64,000 bases of DNA from Streptomyces cinnabarinus. Lineage in GTDB: Bacteria > Actinomycetota > Actinomycetes > Streptomycetales > Streptomycetaceae. The stretch lies in contig NZ_CP114413.1 of NCBI RefSeq assembly GCF_027270315.1, positions 496,001 to 560,000 of the forward strand, read 5' to 3'. The position numbers and the translations under genes were made by a program. Below are positions 1-8,419 of the stretch, in pieces (positions within the stretch are counted from its first letter, which is position 1; each line of letters opens with the position of its first letter). Below the pieces are notes generated by a model. The model worked only from the letters and a program-made list of their open reading frames with translations, ran no database searches and was not told the origin of the DNA.

Positions 1-569
1 TCGGTCCGGTCCTCCTGGCCGGGCTCGGCCCAGGTGGTGACGAGCCGGGTCGGGCGCTCGCTCACCACCACGGTGCCGACGACATCGGCGATGCCGGAGC
101 CGTCGGTGCGGACATGCTCCCAACGGGAGCCCCGCTCCCAGTCGGAGACGTTGCTGTGACCCCAGTAGGCGGCGGTGAGGTCGGCGTCGGTGAGCGCGTC
201 CCAGACCTTCTCGGGGGTGCTCTCGATGTAGGTGACGTAGACGTAGGTGGGCTTGTCGGTCATGGCTTCCTCGGCTTGTCGCTTCACGGCGCCGAGCACC
301 CGCAGGCGCGGGCGCTCGAACTTGTCGATCCACCGCTCCTGGATCTCGTGGAGCGGGACCGGGTTGAGGTAGTGCAGCTTTTCCCTCCCCCGCCGCACAG
401 TGCTGATCAGCCGGGCCGCCTCCAGCACGGCGAGATGCTGGGTCACCGCCTGCCGCGTCATCGCGATGCGCGCGCACAGCTCACCGAGCGTCTGGCCGTT
501 CTCCTCGTGCAGCCGGTCCAACAGCCGCCTGCGCGTGTCGTCGGCCAGGGCCCTGAAGACCTGGTCCAT
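1..569 (-). CDS. ArsR-family repressor fused to SRPBCC/AHSA1 domain (partial)
   Basis: The frame starts at an ATG at 569 and runs off the left edge of the window without a stop, so about 189 N-terminal residues are visible. Residues 1-95 form an ArsR-type winged helix, beginning MDQVFRALADDTRRRLLDRL, with the recognition region TRQAVTQHLAVLEAARLI. From about residue 103 (MTDKPTYVYVTYI) the chain continues in the same frame into an AHSA1/SRPBCC hydrophobic-ligand fold with the typical STPEKVWDALT segment. A second ATG at 263 could start a separate SRPBCC protein, but no stop separates the domains. ArsR-SRPBCC fusions are known in actinobacteria. By inference, the SRPBCC part senses a small hydrophobic ligand. 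The C terminus is not seen. Confidence 0.88.
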   Translation of the reverse strand, partial: MDQVFRALADDTRRRLLDRLHEENGQTLGELCARIAMTRQAVTQHLAVLEAARLISTVRRGREKLHYLNPVPLHEIQERWIDKFERPRLRVLGAVKRQAEEAMTDKPTYVYVTYIESTPEKVWDALTDADLTAAYWGHSNVSDWERGSRWEHVRTDGSGIADVVGTVVVSERPTRLVTTWAEPGQEDRT

Positions 570-570
570 C

Positions 571-657
571 CCGGAGTCACTCTCTGATCGCACACTCAAC
601 GTTATGCAGGCAATTTCTTGCATGTCAAGGCGCCGCCGGAGTCACCCCGGAGTCACT
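571..657. promoter_or_regulatory. ArsR promoter region with dyad and CCGGAGTCAC repeats
   Basis: Between the ArsR start and the epimerase stop lies an AT-rich patch with the dyad ATGCA-N10-TGCAT (604-608/619-623) enclosing GCAA-N4-TTGC. The 10-mer CCGGAGTCAC occurs three times, at 571-580, 637-646 and 648-657. The dyad is a plausible autoregulatory site for the ArsR protein. The repeats have no assigned role. Confidence 0.35.
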
Positions 658-1603
658 GACCGCCGAGCCACTCCGCATACCAGGCCACCGTGGCGTCGAT
701 CGTCTCGGCGAGCGGGACCGGCGCCGCGGCGAAGGCGCGTTCGAAGGCCGACGAGTCCATGATCTGGGGCTCGGTGTGCTGGTAGAACATCTCGGCGTAC
801 TCGGCCATGAACTGCTCGTCGAACGGGCCGAAGGGGCGGGCCTCGGGCACGGGCACCACGGTCAGCGGCCGACCGGCCCGCTTCTCGATCATGGCGAGGA
901 TCTCTCGGGTGCTGACGGCGGGCGCCGTCGGCAGGTGCCAGACCCGGCCGTCACCCTCCGGGCGCTCACCCAGAGTCGCGAGGCCCGCGGCGACGTCCTC
1001 GATGTTGGTGTAGCTGTGCGGCAGGTCGATGTCACCGAGCCCCGGCACCTCCCCGCCGGTCAGCGCGGCCGGGAACACCGCGCCGCCCAGAGTGGAGTTG
1101 ACGACTCCGGGACCGACGAAGTCGGCGGAGCGGCCGAGGACGACCCGGGCGCGCCCCTCGCGGTGGGCGGCGAGGTACTTCCCGTCCAGCTCGGCCCGCA
1201 TCCGGCCCTTTCGGGTGGTCGCCTGCCACGGGGAGTCCTCGGTCATCACCGCTCCGCCGGTCTCGCCGTACGGGTAGAGCGTGTCCAGCACCACCAGGCG
1301 GGCGCCGACGGACTCGACGGCGGCCAGGACCGCCTCCTGGATCCGGGGCATCACCTCGACCTGGAGGTGATAGCCGACGTTGACGCAGTGATAGACGACG
1401 GTGGCCGAGTCCACGGCGGCCCGCGCGCCCTCGGCGGTGGCGACATCGGCGGCGAACCGCTCGACGCCCTCCGGCGCCGGCCCCTCGCCCTTGCGGTCGA
1501 CGAGCCGCACCGGGTGGCCCCGGCGCACCAGTTCGCGGGCGAGCGCGGTCCCGGCCGGACCGGAACCGAGGACGACGTGCAGGGAGCGTGCGGTAGCGGT
1601 CAT
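653..1603 (-). CDS. NAD(P)-dependent epimerase/dehydratase family protein
   Basis: This 316-residue protein starts at an ATG at 1603. It has an N-terminal Rossmann nucleotide-binding motif (VLGSGPAGTALARELVRRGH, residues 11-30), followed by the acidic strand LVDRKGEG. It resembles atypical or extended short-chain dehydrogenases acting on sugar-nucleotide-like or flavonoid-type substrates. The usual YxxxK pair is not obvious; a YPYGETGG segment lies near the expected site. It may be an oxidoreductase or a regulatory NAD(P)H-binding protein of the NmrA type. It is transcribed away from the deaminase gene and lies downstream of nothing on its own strand, so it is probably monocistronic. The substrate cannot be inferred. 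Confidence 0.85.
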   Translation of the reverse strand: MTATARSLHVVLGSGPAGTALARELVRRGHPVRLVDRKGEGPAPEGVERFAADVATAEGARAAVDSATVVYHCVNVGYHLQVEVMPRIQEAVLAAVESVGARLVVLDTLYPYGETGGAVMTEDSPWQATTRKGRMRAELDGKYLAAHREGRARVVLGRSADFVGPGVVNSTLGGAVFPAALTGGEVPGLGDIDLPHSYTNIEDVAAGLATLGERPEGDGRVWHLPTAPAVSTREILAMIEKRAGRPLTVVPVPEARPFGPFDEQFMAEYAEMFYQHTEPQIMDSSAFERAFAAAPVPLAETIDATVAWYAEWLGGQ

Positions 1604-1623
1604 GGCTGACCCCTTCCAAGAAA

Positions 1624-1664
1624 AGTTATGTGCTGTCGTTTCTGTTAGAGACTATAACTCTCAC
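1624..1664. promoter_or_regulatory. Divergent promoter/operator candidate (epimerase vs deaminase)
   Basis: The AT-rich spacer upstream of the epimerase start contains AGTTAT (1624-1629) and its inverted copy ATAACT (1654-1659). An overlapping imperfect dyad GTTAGAG-ACTATAA-CTCTCAC spans 1644-1664. This is unusually low GC for the window and fits a repressor-controlled divergent promoter. No adjacent regulator gene is present. Confidence 0.3.
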
Positions 1665-1735
1665 GAACAGGTCTGGCAATGGGCGCGAGCGTAGGGTGCG
1701 AGGGAAGATCGTCCGAGCGAGAAGGGTCGTACGCC

Positions 1736-2221
1736 ATGGCCGTGAAGGACTCCGAACTGCCCTACCTGCGCCGCTGCGTGGAGCTGGCGGCCGAGGCGCT
1801 GGAAGCCGGGGACGAGCCGTTCGGCTCGGTGCTGGTGGGCGCGGAGGGCGCCGTACTCGCCGAGGACCACAACCGGGTGGCCTCCGGCGACCGCACCCGC
1901 CACCCCGAGTTCGAGCTGGCCCGCTGGTCGGCGGCGCATCTCACGCCCGAGCAGCGGGCCGCCGCCACCGTCTACACCTCCGGCGAGCACTGCCCGATGT
2001 GCGCGGCCGCCCACGCCTGGGTGGGCCTCGGCCGCATCGTGTACGTGGCCTCCTCCGCGCAGCTCGCCGCCTGGCTGACCGACCTGGGCGTGCCCGCCGC
2101 GCCGGTGCGGGCGCTGCCGGTCCACGACGTCGCCCCGGGCGTGCTGGTGGAGGGCCCGGTGGCCGAACTGGCGGACGAGGTGCACGCGCTGCACGTCCGC
2201 TTTCACCGGCAGCGCGGCTGA
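1736..2221 (+). CDS. Nucleoside/CMP-dCMP-type deaminase
   Basis: A zinc-dependent deaminase fold of 161 residues. The catalytic HxE motif is RHPEFE (H56, E58) and the second zinc motif is HCPMC (C86, C89), where most relatives read PCPMC. This predicts hydrolytic removal of an amino group from a nucleobase or nucleoside, in the guanine/cytosine-deaminase-like branch. The ATG at 1736 is chosen because GAAGGG lies about 10 bases upstream and MAVKDSELPYL aligns with the family N terminus. The frame is open further upstream to 1679. The exact substrate is not determinable. Confidence 0.85.
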   Translation: MAVKDSELPYLRRCVELAAEALEAGDEPFGSVLVGAEGAVLAEDHNRVASGDRTRHPEFELARWSAAHLTPEQRAAATVYTSGEHCPMCAAAHAWVGLGRIVYVASSAQLAAWLTDLGVPAAPVRALPVHDVAPGVLVEGPVAELADEVHALHVRFHRQRG

Positions 2222-2279
2222 CCGGAGCCGCCCTCCCGCCGAGATGCAGCGGCCGGTCCGCGCTGCCTAGGATCGGAAA

Positions 2280-2308
2280 AGGCCCCGGCCAGGCAGACGG
2301 CCGGGCCT
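2280..2308 (+). terminator. Hairpin between deaminase and fusion gene
   Basis: AGGCCCCGGCC (2280-2290) pairs with GGCCGGGCCT (2299-2308) across an 8-nt loop with one bulge. No U-run follows. It could end the deaminase transcript or sit in the leader of the next gene, whose ribosome site GGGGGGAGG follows at 2316-2324. Confidence 0.45.
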
Positions 2309-2326
2309 CTCCCTCGGGGGGAGGCG

Positions 2327-5300
2327 ATGCCCTTGCAACCGGCACAGCGGCTGACGATCGCACTGGTGACACTGGTCGCGATCGCCACCGCCGTATATCT
2401 GGCGGTCCCACCGGCGCTCGCTCCGGTGTGGGCGGTGATCGGTCTGCTGGGAGTCGCCGCCGTCCTGACCGGCACCGAACTGCACCGTCCGGCCCATCGC
2501 TGGCCGTGGTGGGTGCTCGCGGCCGGACTGCTCACCTTCATCACCGGGGACACGTACTACAACGTGATGGAGGAGTACTTCAACGCCTCCAATCCGTTCC
2601 CCTCCCCCGCGGACGCCTTCTACCTGGCGAACTACGTACTCTTCGCGATCGGCCTGTCCGGTCTGATCCACTACCGCTGGGCGGGCCGTGACCTGCCAAG
2701 CCTGCTCGACGCGCTGATCTTCACCGCCGGCCTGGCCCTGCCCGTGTGGATCTACCTGGTGGAGCCGCTCACCGAGGTGGAGGGGCTGACCTGGCAGCAG
2801 CGCGCGGTCAGCATCGCCTATCCGCTGGGCGACGTCCTCGTCCTGGCCCTACTGGTCCGGCTGCTGGCCCCGAACCCCCTGAAGGGGCCCAACCGGTCGG
2901 TCCAGCTGCTGGTCGTCGGCACCCTGACACTGCTCTGCTTCGATATCGCCTACGGCATCCTCCAGCTCAACGCGACCTGGGAGACCGGCACCCTGCTCGA
3001 CGCCGGCTGGATCGTCTTCTACACGGCCTGGGGGCTCGCCGCGCTGCACCCGTCCATGGTCGAGCTCACCGCGTCCGTGCCCACCCGGGAGTCCCTGCTC
3101 CCGCCGGCCCGACGGATCTTCCTGCTGGCCCTGGCGACGCTGATCGCACCCGCGGTCCTGCTGCACGCGGCGGCGCGCGGCACCACCCATGACGCCGCCG
3201 CCATCGCCACCTTCTCGGCCGCGCTGTTCCTGCTGGTCATCCTGCGCCTGGCGGTCATGGTGGTGGCCCACCGCCAGGCGGTCTCCCGGGAACTGGCGCT
3301 GCGCGGCGCGGCGGCCTCGCTGGTCTCGGCGTTCCGGCTGACCGACGTGGCCCGCTCCTGCGCGGACGCCGCGGACACCCTGCTGGGGCCCGCCGTACGC
3401 CATCGGACCCTGGTGCTCTCCGCCGAGGAGGCCACCGATCCGGCCCTGCGCAAGGCCCATCTGACCGAGCCCGCCTCGCTCGGGCCCGCCCTGGCCGCCG
3501 AGTTCGGCTCACTGCCGTCGGTGCTGGTGTGCCCCATGACGCCGCCCGACCGTCCGCCCGGCGGAGTCGCCGGTGCGCTGCTGGTCGCCGGGCCCGCCCG
3601 GCCGCTCGCCGAGACCCGCGGCTCCCTGGAGATCCTCGCCTCGCACGCGGGGCTCGCCGTGGAACGGGTGATGCTGCGCCAGGAGGTGATCCGCCGGGAG
3701 AGCGAGGCGTACTTCCGCACTCTGGTGCGCAACACCTCCGACGTCATCCTGATCGTGGAGGACGACGACACCGTCCGGTACGCCAGCCCGTCCGCCTCCG
3801 CCGTGTTCGGCACCGCGGACCTGGCGGGCAGCGCCCTGCCCGAGCTGGTGGACCCTCGGGACCGCTCCCGGGCGGCCCGGGCGCTGGCGTCCGTGCGGGA
3901 CGAGGAGTCCCGTGCCGGGCACGACCACTGGTGGGTGCGCCGCCGCGACGGCCATGTCGAGGTCGAGGTGCGCTGCACCAACTTCCGCGCCGAACCGACC
4001 GTCGGCGGCCTGGTCGTCACCCTGCGGGACGTCACCGAGCAGCGGCGGCTCCAGCAGGAGCTCACCCAGCGGGCCTTCCACGACCCGCTGACCGGACTGC
4101 CGAACCGGACACTGCTGCTGGAGCGGATCGAACGGGCCCTGCTCCGGGGCCGCCGGGAGTCCGCGCTGACCTGTCTGCTCTTCATCGACCTGGACGACTT
4201 CAAGCAGGTCAACGACACCCTCGGACACTCCACCGGCGACCAGCTGCTGGGCGCCGTCGGCACCCGGCTCTCCCGCACCCTGCGCCGCAGCGACACCGCG
4301 GCCCGGCTCGGCGGCGACGAGTTCGCCGTCCTGATGGAGGACGCCCGGGAGCCGCTGGACGCGGAACTGCTCGCGGCGCAGGTCATCCAGGCGCTGTCGC
4401 GGCCGTTCATGCTGCCCGAGGAGACGGTGACGGTCTCCGCCAGCGTCGGGGTGGCCACCGCCCGGGACAGCACGGACGCGGAGGAACTGCTGCGCCACGC
4501 CGACCTCGCGCTCTACGCGGCGAAGGCGGCCGGGAAGCGGCAGTGGCGGCGCTTCCAGCAGTTGCTGCACACACGGATGGTCGAACGGCACGACCTCCAG
4601 AGCCGGCTCGCGCAGGCCGTGGCCGACAAGGAGTTCGCCCTGCGCTACCAGCCGGTGGTGGACATCACCGCAGGGCAGGTCGTCGGCTTCGAGGCACTGG
4701 TGCGCTGGCCCGGCGCCCCGCGCCCGCCCGTGCTGCCGGAGCAGTTCATCGGCCTGGCCGAGGAGACCGGGCACATCGCCGCGCTCGGCGCGTGGGTGCT
4801 GGAGAACGCCGTGCGGGACTTCACGGGACTCCAGCCGCTCGCACCGACGCGTGACGGGCCGTCGTTCATCAGCGTCAACGTCTCCGCCCGGCAGTTCCGG
4901 GAGAGCACCTTCCTGGACCACGTCGGCCGGGCCCTGGCCACCCCCGGGCTCGCGCCCGGCTCGCTCCAGCTGGAGCTGACCGAGACGGTGCTGCTGCGCC
5001 GGGACACCCAGATCCAGACGGTGCTGCACGCGCTCAAGGAGCTGGGGGTGCGGATCGCGGTCGACGACTTCGGCACCGGGTTCTCCTCGCTGCGGTATCT
5101 GCGGGACTTCCCCATCGACGTGCTGAAGATCGACAAGTCGTTCATCGAGGACATCGCCCGGGACACCCAGCAGGTGGCCCTGGTCGAGGGCATCGTGCGG
5201 CTCGCCGACACCCTGGGACTCCAGGTGATCGCGGAGGGAATCGAGGACCCGGCGCAGCGGGACCTGCTGGCGGGCATGGGCTGCCGGCTCGGGCAGGGGT

Positions 5301-6688
5301 ACCTGTTCGCCCGGCCGATGACGGTCGACCAGACGGAGCGGGTGCTGCGGCGGCGCGGCAACGGCCGGAGGACGCCACCGCCGCAGGCCGCCCCTCGGCT
5401 GGCCACACCCGGCACTCCGCCCGCCCGGCGCGACCGCTCGCGCGACCTGGACCGGCTGCGGCGCACCAGCCCGATGAGCGACGCGGTCCTGGACGAGGTG
5501 CGCGGCCGGCACATCCGCTGCCGGGACCACTGGCTGATCGACTACGCCTCCTGCAACTACCTCGGCTTCGACTGGGACCCGGAGATCCTCGCGCGGGTCG
5601 AGCCCGCCGTACGGCGCTGGGGCACGCATCCGAGCTGGTCCCGGCTGCTGGGCAGTCCACGGCTGTACCCCGAGATCGAGGAGCGGCTCGCGGGCCTGCT
5701 CGGCGCGCCGGACACCCTGCTGCTGCCGACGCTCACCCTCATCCACGCCTCGGTCATCCCCGTCCTCGCCGAGCAGGGCCATGTCTTCATCGAGGCCACC
5801 GCCCACCGCACGGTCTACGACGGCTGTCTGGTGGCCCGCGGCCAGGGCGCCACGCTGCGCCGCTTCCACGCCGAACGGCCCGAGGAGCTGGACGCGCTGC
5901 TGGCCGCCGCGCCGACGGGCGCGCCCCGGCTGGTGTGCCTGGACGGCGTCAACAGCATGAGCGGCAACATCTGCGACCTGCCGGCGCTGGCCGCCGTGTG
6001 CCGCGAGCGGGGCGCCCTGCTCTATGTCGACGACGCGCACGGCTTCGGCGTGATCGGGGAGCGCGGTCCGGGCGAGCCGTGCCCGTACGGTTCGCGCGGC
6101 AACAGCGTGGTGCGGCACACCGGTGAGTCCTACGACGGGATCGTGCTGGTCGCCGGGTTCTCCAAGGCGTACTCGTCGCTGCTGGCCTTCCTCGCGCTGC
6201 CGACCGGGCTGAAGAACCGGCTCAAGACGGCCGCGGCGCCCTATCTGTACTCCGGGCCGTCACCGACGGCGTCGCTGGCCACCGCGCTGGCCGGACTGGA
6301 TGTCAACGAACGGCGCGGCGACGCCGTACGCGCAGATCTGCACCGCAAGACGGCCCGGGTGCTCGACCACCTGGCCGAGCTGGACGTGTACACCCTGAAC
6401 CGGGACGGGCTGCCGATCCTGGAGGTCCCGCTGGCCGACGCGGACGACCTGAACGGGGTCGCGCAGCTGCTGTGGGACGACGGCATCTATGTGACGCTCG
6501 CCGCGTATCCGCTGGTACCGCGCGACCGGGTGGGGTTCCGGGTCCAGATCACGGCGCTCAACTCCGACGAGGACATCGAGCGGCTGAACGACACACTGAC
6601 CCGGGTCGCCGCGCGTTACCCACTGCGCCGCCGGGGAACGCGGCACGCCGTGTCCGGGGCCGGAGCGGGAGGGGCGGGACGCTCATGA
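2327..6688 (+). CDS. Membrane PAS-GGDEF-EAL protein fused to alpha-oxoamine-synthase-like PLP enzyme
   Basis: One uninterrupted frame of 1453 residues. Residues 1-325 are a multi-pass membrane region (about 8-10 helices), 458-575 a PAS domain and 576-750 a diguanylate cyclase. The cyclase signature GGDEF is at 662-666, with an RxxD I-site (RRSD) five residues upstream. Residues about 770-1005 form an EAL phosphodiesterase with E789-A-L, DDFGTG (913-918), LKIDKSFI and AEGIED, so both cyclic-di-GMP activities look intact. A Pro/Arg-rich linker (about 1005-1050) leads into a class-II aminotransferase fold resembling AONS, KBL, SPT and CqsA: DYASCNYLGF near 1072, DDAHGFGVIG (D1235, H1238) and the PLP lysine K1280 in AGFSKAYSS. 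An internal ATG at 5474 lacks a ribosome site. Ribosome site GGAGG (2320-2324) lies close to the ATG. By inference, PLP-dependent Claisen-type condensation of an acyl thioester with an amino acid is physically tied to c-di-GMP sensing at the membrane. Confidence 0.9.
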   Translation: MPLQPAQRLTIALVTLVAIATAVYLAVPPALAPVWAVIGLLGVAAVLTGTELHRPAHRWPWWVLAAGLLTFITGDTYYNVMEEYFNASNPFPSPADAFYLANYVLFAIGLSGLIHYRWAGRDLPSLLDALIFTAGLALPVWIYLVEPLTEVEGLTWQQRAVSIAYPLGDVLVLALLVRLLAPNPLKGPNRSVQLLVVGTLTLLCFDIAYGILQLNATWETGTLLDAGWIVFYTAWGLAALHPSMVELTASVPTRESLLPPARRIFLLALATLIAPAVLLHAAARGTTHDAAAIATFSAALFLLVILRLAVMVVAHRQAVSRELALRGAAASLVSAFRLTDVARSCADAADTLLGPAVRHRTLVLSAEEATDPALRKAHLTEPASLGPALAAEFGSLPSVLVCPMTPPDRPPGGVAGALLVAGPARPLAETRGSLEILASHAGLAVERVMLRQEVIRRESEAYFRTLVRNTSDVILIVEDDDTVRYASPSASAVFGTADLAGSALPELVDPRDRSRAARALASVRDEESRAGHDHWWVRRRDGHVEVEVRCTNFRAEPTVGGLVVTLRDVTEQRRLQQELTQRAFHDPLTGLPNRTLLLERIERALLRGRRESALTCLLFIDLDDFKQVNDTLGHSTGDQLLGAVGTRLSRTLRRSDTAARLGGDEFAVLMEDAREPLDAELLAAQVIQALSRPFMLPEETVTVSASVGVATARDSTDAEELLRHADLALYAAKAAGKRQWRRFQQLLHTRMVERHDLQSRLAQAVADKEFALRYQPVVDITAGQVVGFEALVRWPGAPRPPVLPEQFIGLAEETGHIAALGAWVLENAVRDFTGLQPLAPTRDGPSFISVNVSARQFRESTFLDHVGRALATPGLAPGSLQLELTETVLLRRDTQIQTVLHALKELGVRIAVDDFGTGFSSLRYLRDFPIDVLKIDKSFIEDIARDTQQVALVEGIVRLADTLGLQVIAEGIEDPAQRDLLAGMGCRLGQGYLFARPMTVDQTERVLRRRGNGRRTPPPQAAPRLATPGTPPARRDRSRDLDRLRRTSPMSDAVLDEVRGRHIRCRDHWLIDYASCNYLGFDWDPEILARVEPAVRRWGTHPSWSRLLGSPRLYPEIEERLAGLLGAPDTLLLPTLTLIHASVIPVLAEQGHVFIEATAHRTVYDGCLVARGQGATLRRFHAERPEELDALLAAAPTGAPRLVCLDGVNSMSGNICDLPALAAVCRERGALLYVDDAHGFGVIGERGPGEPCPYGSRGNSVVRHTGESYDGIVLVAGFSKAYSSLLAFLALPTGLKNRLKTAAAPYLYSGPSPTASLATALAGLDVNERRGDAVRADLHRKTARVLDHLAELDVYTLNRDGLPILEVPLADADDLNGVAQLLWDDGIYVTLAAYPLVPRDRVGFRVQITALNSDEDIERLNDTLTRVAARYPLRRRGTRHAVSGAGAGGAGRS

Positions 6689-7413
6689 CGACGCACAACG
6701 ACGACGTGGACTGGGACCGCTGGCCGGTCGCGGACTACCTCGCCGAGAACTACCGGGACGTGCATCCCTCGGACGCCGCGGTCATCGCGCACCACGCGGC
6801 GTTCTACCGGCGGCTGGCTCCTCATTCGGTGGCCCGTTCGGTGGAGTTCGGGGCGGGCCCGAACCTGTATCCGCTGATGCTCGCCGCCGCGGTGAGCCGC
6901 CGTATCGAGGCCGTGGAGGCGGGCGCCGGGAACGTCGCCTACCTGGAGCGGCAGATCCTGTGCGGCCCCGAGGCGAGCTGGCTGCCGTTCCACGAACTGT
7001 GCCGACAGCTCAATCCCGAGGTCCCGGCCACGCCCGCGCAGGCGCTGGCGCAGGTGTACGTGGTGCACGCGGACGTCCGGGAGCTGCTGCCCGACTCCTA
7101 CGGACTGGCGTCGATGCACTTCGTCGCGGAGGGCGCCACCGAGGACTTCGCGGAGTTCGCCGCGTTCTGCCGGGCCTTCGTGCGCTGTGTCGAGCCGGGC
7201 GGCCACCTGGTGGCGGCCTTCATGGAGAACATGCCGACCTACCGGATCGGACCGGCCTCGCGCTGGCCGGGCTGCCCGATCGACCCGGACCGGGTCACCG
7301 AAGTGTTCACGCCGCTGACCCAGAAGCTGTCGGTGACCCATATCGACTCCGACCCGACGCTCCCCGACTACGGCGACTCGGGGATGGTGCTGCTGACGGG
7401 CGTGGCCCGGTGA
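6685..7413 (+). CDS. SAM-dependent methyltransferase-like protein
   Basis: This 242-residue protein starts at an ATG that overlaps the stop of the fusion gene (ATGA), so translation is coupled. Motif I is SVEFGAGPNLYPL, followed by the acidic residue in RIEAVEAG. The later ESLA-like block ASMHFVAEGATEDFAEF resembles the NNMT/PNMT/TEMT-type methyltransferase group. It probably methylates a small amine or the product of the upstream oxoamine-synthase domain. That link is inferred from coupling alone. It ends at a strong terminator, giving a two-gene operon. Confidence 0.85.
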   Translation: MTTHNDDVDWDRWPVADYLAENYRDVHPSDAAVIAHHAAFYRRLAPHSVARSVEFGAGPNLYPLMLAAAVSRRIEAVEAGAGNVAYLERQILCGPEASWLPFHELCRQLNPEVPATPAQALAQVYVVHADVRELLPDSYGLASMHFVAEGATEDFAEFAAFCRAFVRCVEPGGHLVAAFMENMPTYRIGPASRWPGCPIDPDRVTEVFTPLTQKLSVTHIDSDPTLPDYGDSGMVLLTGVAR

Positions 7414-7428
7414 ACCCCGGGCACGGCG

Positions 7429-7462
7429 AAGGCCCCACCGGTGGTGCGTCCGGTGGGGCCTT
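7429..7462. terminator. Strong bidirectional terminator
   Basis: A perfect 13-bp stem, AAGGCCCCACCGG (7429-7441) with CCGGTGGGGCCTT (7450-7462), around an 8-nt loop. It sits between the convergent methyltransferase and chaplin genes and carries TT/AA ends on both strands. Confidence 0.85.
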
Positions 7463-7473
7463 CTGTCCTGGGG

Positions 7474-8121
7474 TCAGCGGGTGGCGCGGGGGCGGAAGCG
7501 CCGGTAGAGGGCGGCGCCGCCGACGATGAGGGCCGCGCCGCCCGCGACGGCGGGCAGGGTGTGGTCCGCTCCGGTGTGGGCGAGCGAGGGCCCGGGGGTG
7601 TGCGGGACGGGCGCCGTGGGCTTCGGGTCGGGCTCGGCGCGGGGCGGCCGGGGTGCCGGCTTCCCGGGACGCCCGGGTCGGACCGGACGCTCCTCCGGGG
7701 CATTCACCGACTCGTTGCCGACGGCCGGGTTGCCGATGCCGACCACGTTCACGCTGTTCCCGCTGACGTTCACCGGGACATCGACCGGCAACTGCACGCC
7801 GTTACCGGAGAGCACACCGGGCGAATCCTTTCCGCCGCCCTCGGCGGACGCCCCGGCCGGTGCGCCCCGCTCCTCGCCCGCGCTCTCATTGGCGCAGGTG
7901 TTGCCCGCGGCCGGGTTGAGCAGCCCCACCACGTTCACGGTGTTCCCGCACACGTTCACCGGTACATGCACCGGGAGCTGGACGGTGTTGCCGGAGATCA
8001 CCCCGGGCGAGCCGGCCGCGGCGCCGTCCGCCCCGGAGTCGGCGTGCGCGGGCATCGTCACGGCCATCGCGCCGGATGCGGCGGCGACGGCGATCACACC
8101 GTTTCGGGTAACCCTTCGCAT
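7474..8121 (-). CDS. Long chaplin with two chaplin domains and sortase anchor
   Basis: This 215-residue surface protein has a signal peptide (residues 1-27, cut near AHA), two chaplin domains (about 38-78 and 100-140), a Pro-rich spacer, the class-E sortase signal LAHTG, a C-terminal membrane helix and an Arg-rich tail. This is the layout of the long chaplins ChpA-C, which anchor the amyloid rodlet layer of aerial hyphae and spores. In domain 1 both conserved cysteines are present (C58, C76). In domain 2 the corresponding positions are Ser (VNVSGN, GNESVN), so its internal disulfide is lost, as is known for ChpE. Expected expression is developmental (BldN-type). I could not place a convincing promoter. 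Confidence 0.95.
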   Translation of the reverse strand: MRRVTRNGVIAVAAASGAMAVTMPAHADSGADGAAAGSPGVISGNTVQLPVHVPVNVCGNTVNVVGLLNPAAGNTCANESAGEERGAPAGASAEGGGKDSPGVLSGNGVQLPVDVPVNVSGNSVNVVGIGNPAVGNESVNAPEERPVRPGRPGKPAPRPPRAEPDPKPTAPVPHTPGPSLAHTGADHTLPAVAGGAALIVGGAALYRRFRPRATR

Positions 8122-8419
8122 AGGTTCCCTGCCTTCCAGACATGGACGCGGGCACTCGCCCGCACCGGATAGAACGCGGGCGAACCATCAGAGTTATGGC
8201 TAATCGGCCTTTCACCCCATCGAGCGGCACTGTTATCGAACTGGCGGCAAAGTGCCCCGTATGCGGATGCAGACGCCGGTATGCACATGCAGCGGGCGGC
8301 TGCGGATCGTAACCCCGGCCAGCCCGCCCCGCTCGCCCGGAGGCGGACGTTCCGGGGGCCGCATATCGTGATCGAGGGCGCCGGATCCCGGTCCGCCGAC
8401 GGGCGCCTTGGAGGCCTGC

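Noticed and set aside
3509..6118. 869-codon open frame on the minus strand
   Set aside because: It mirrors the GGDEF-EAL/PLP gene in a third-position-GC strand shadow, has His/Arg/Pro/Gln-rich composition and no domain.
5474..6688. Separate oxoamine-synthase gene starting at ATG 5474
   Set aside because: No ribosome site, no stop between the domains, so a fusion is the simpler reading. Kept as an alternative in the evidence.
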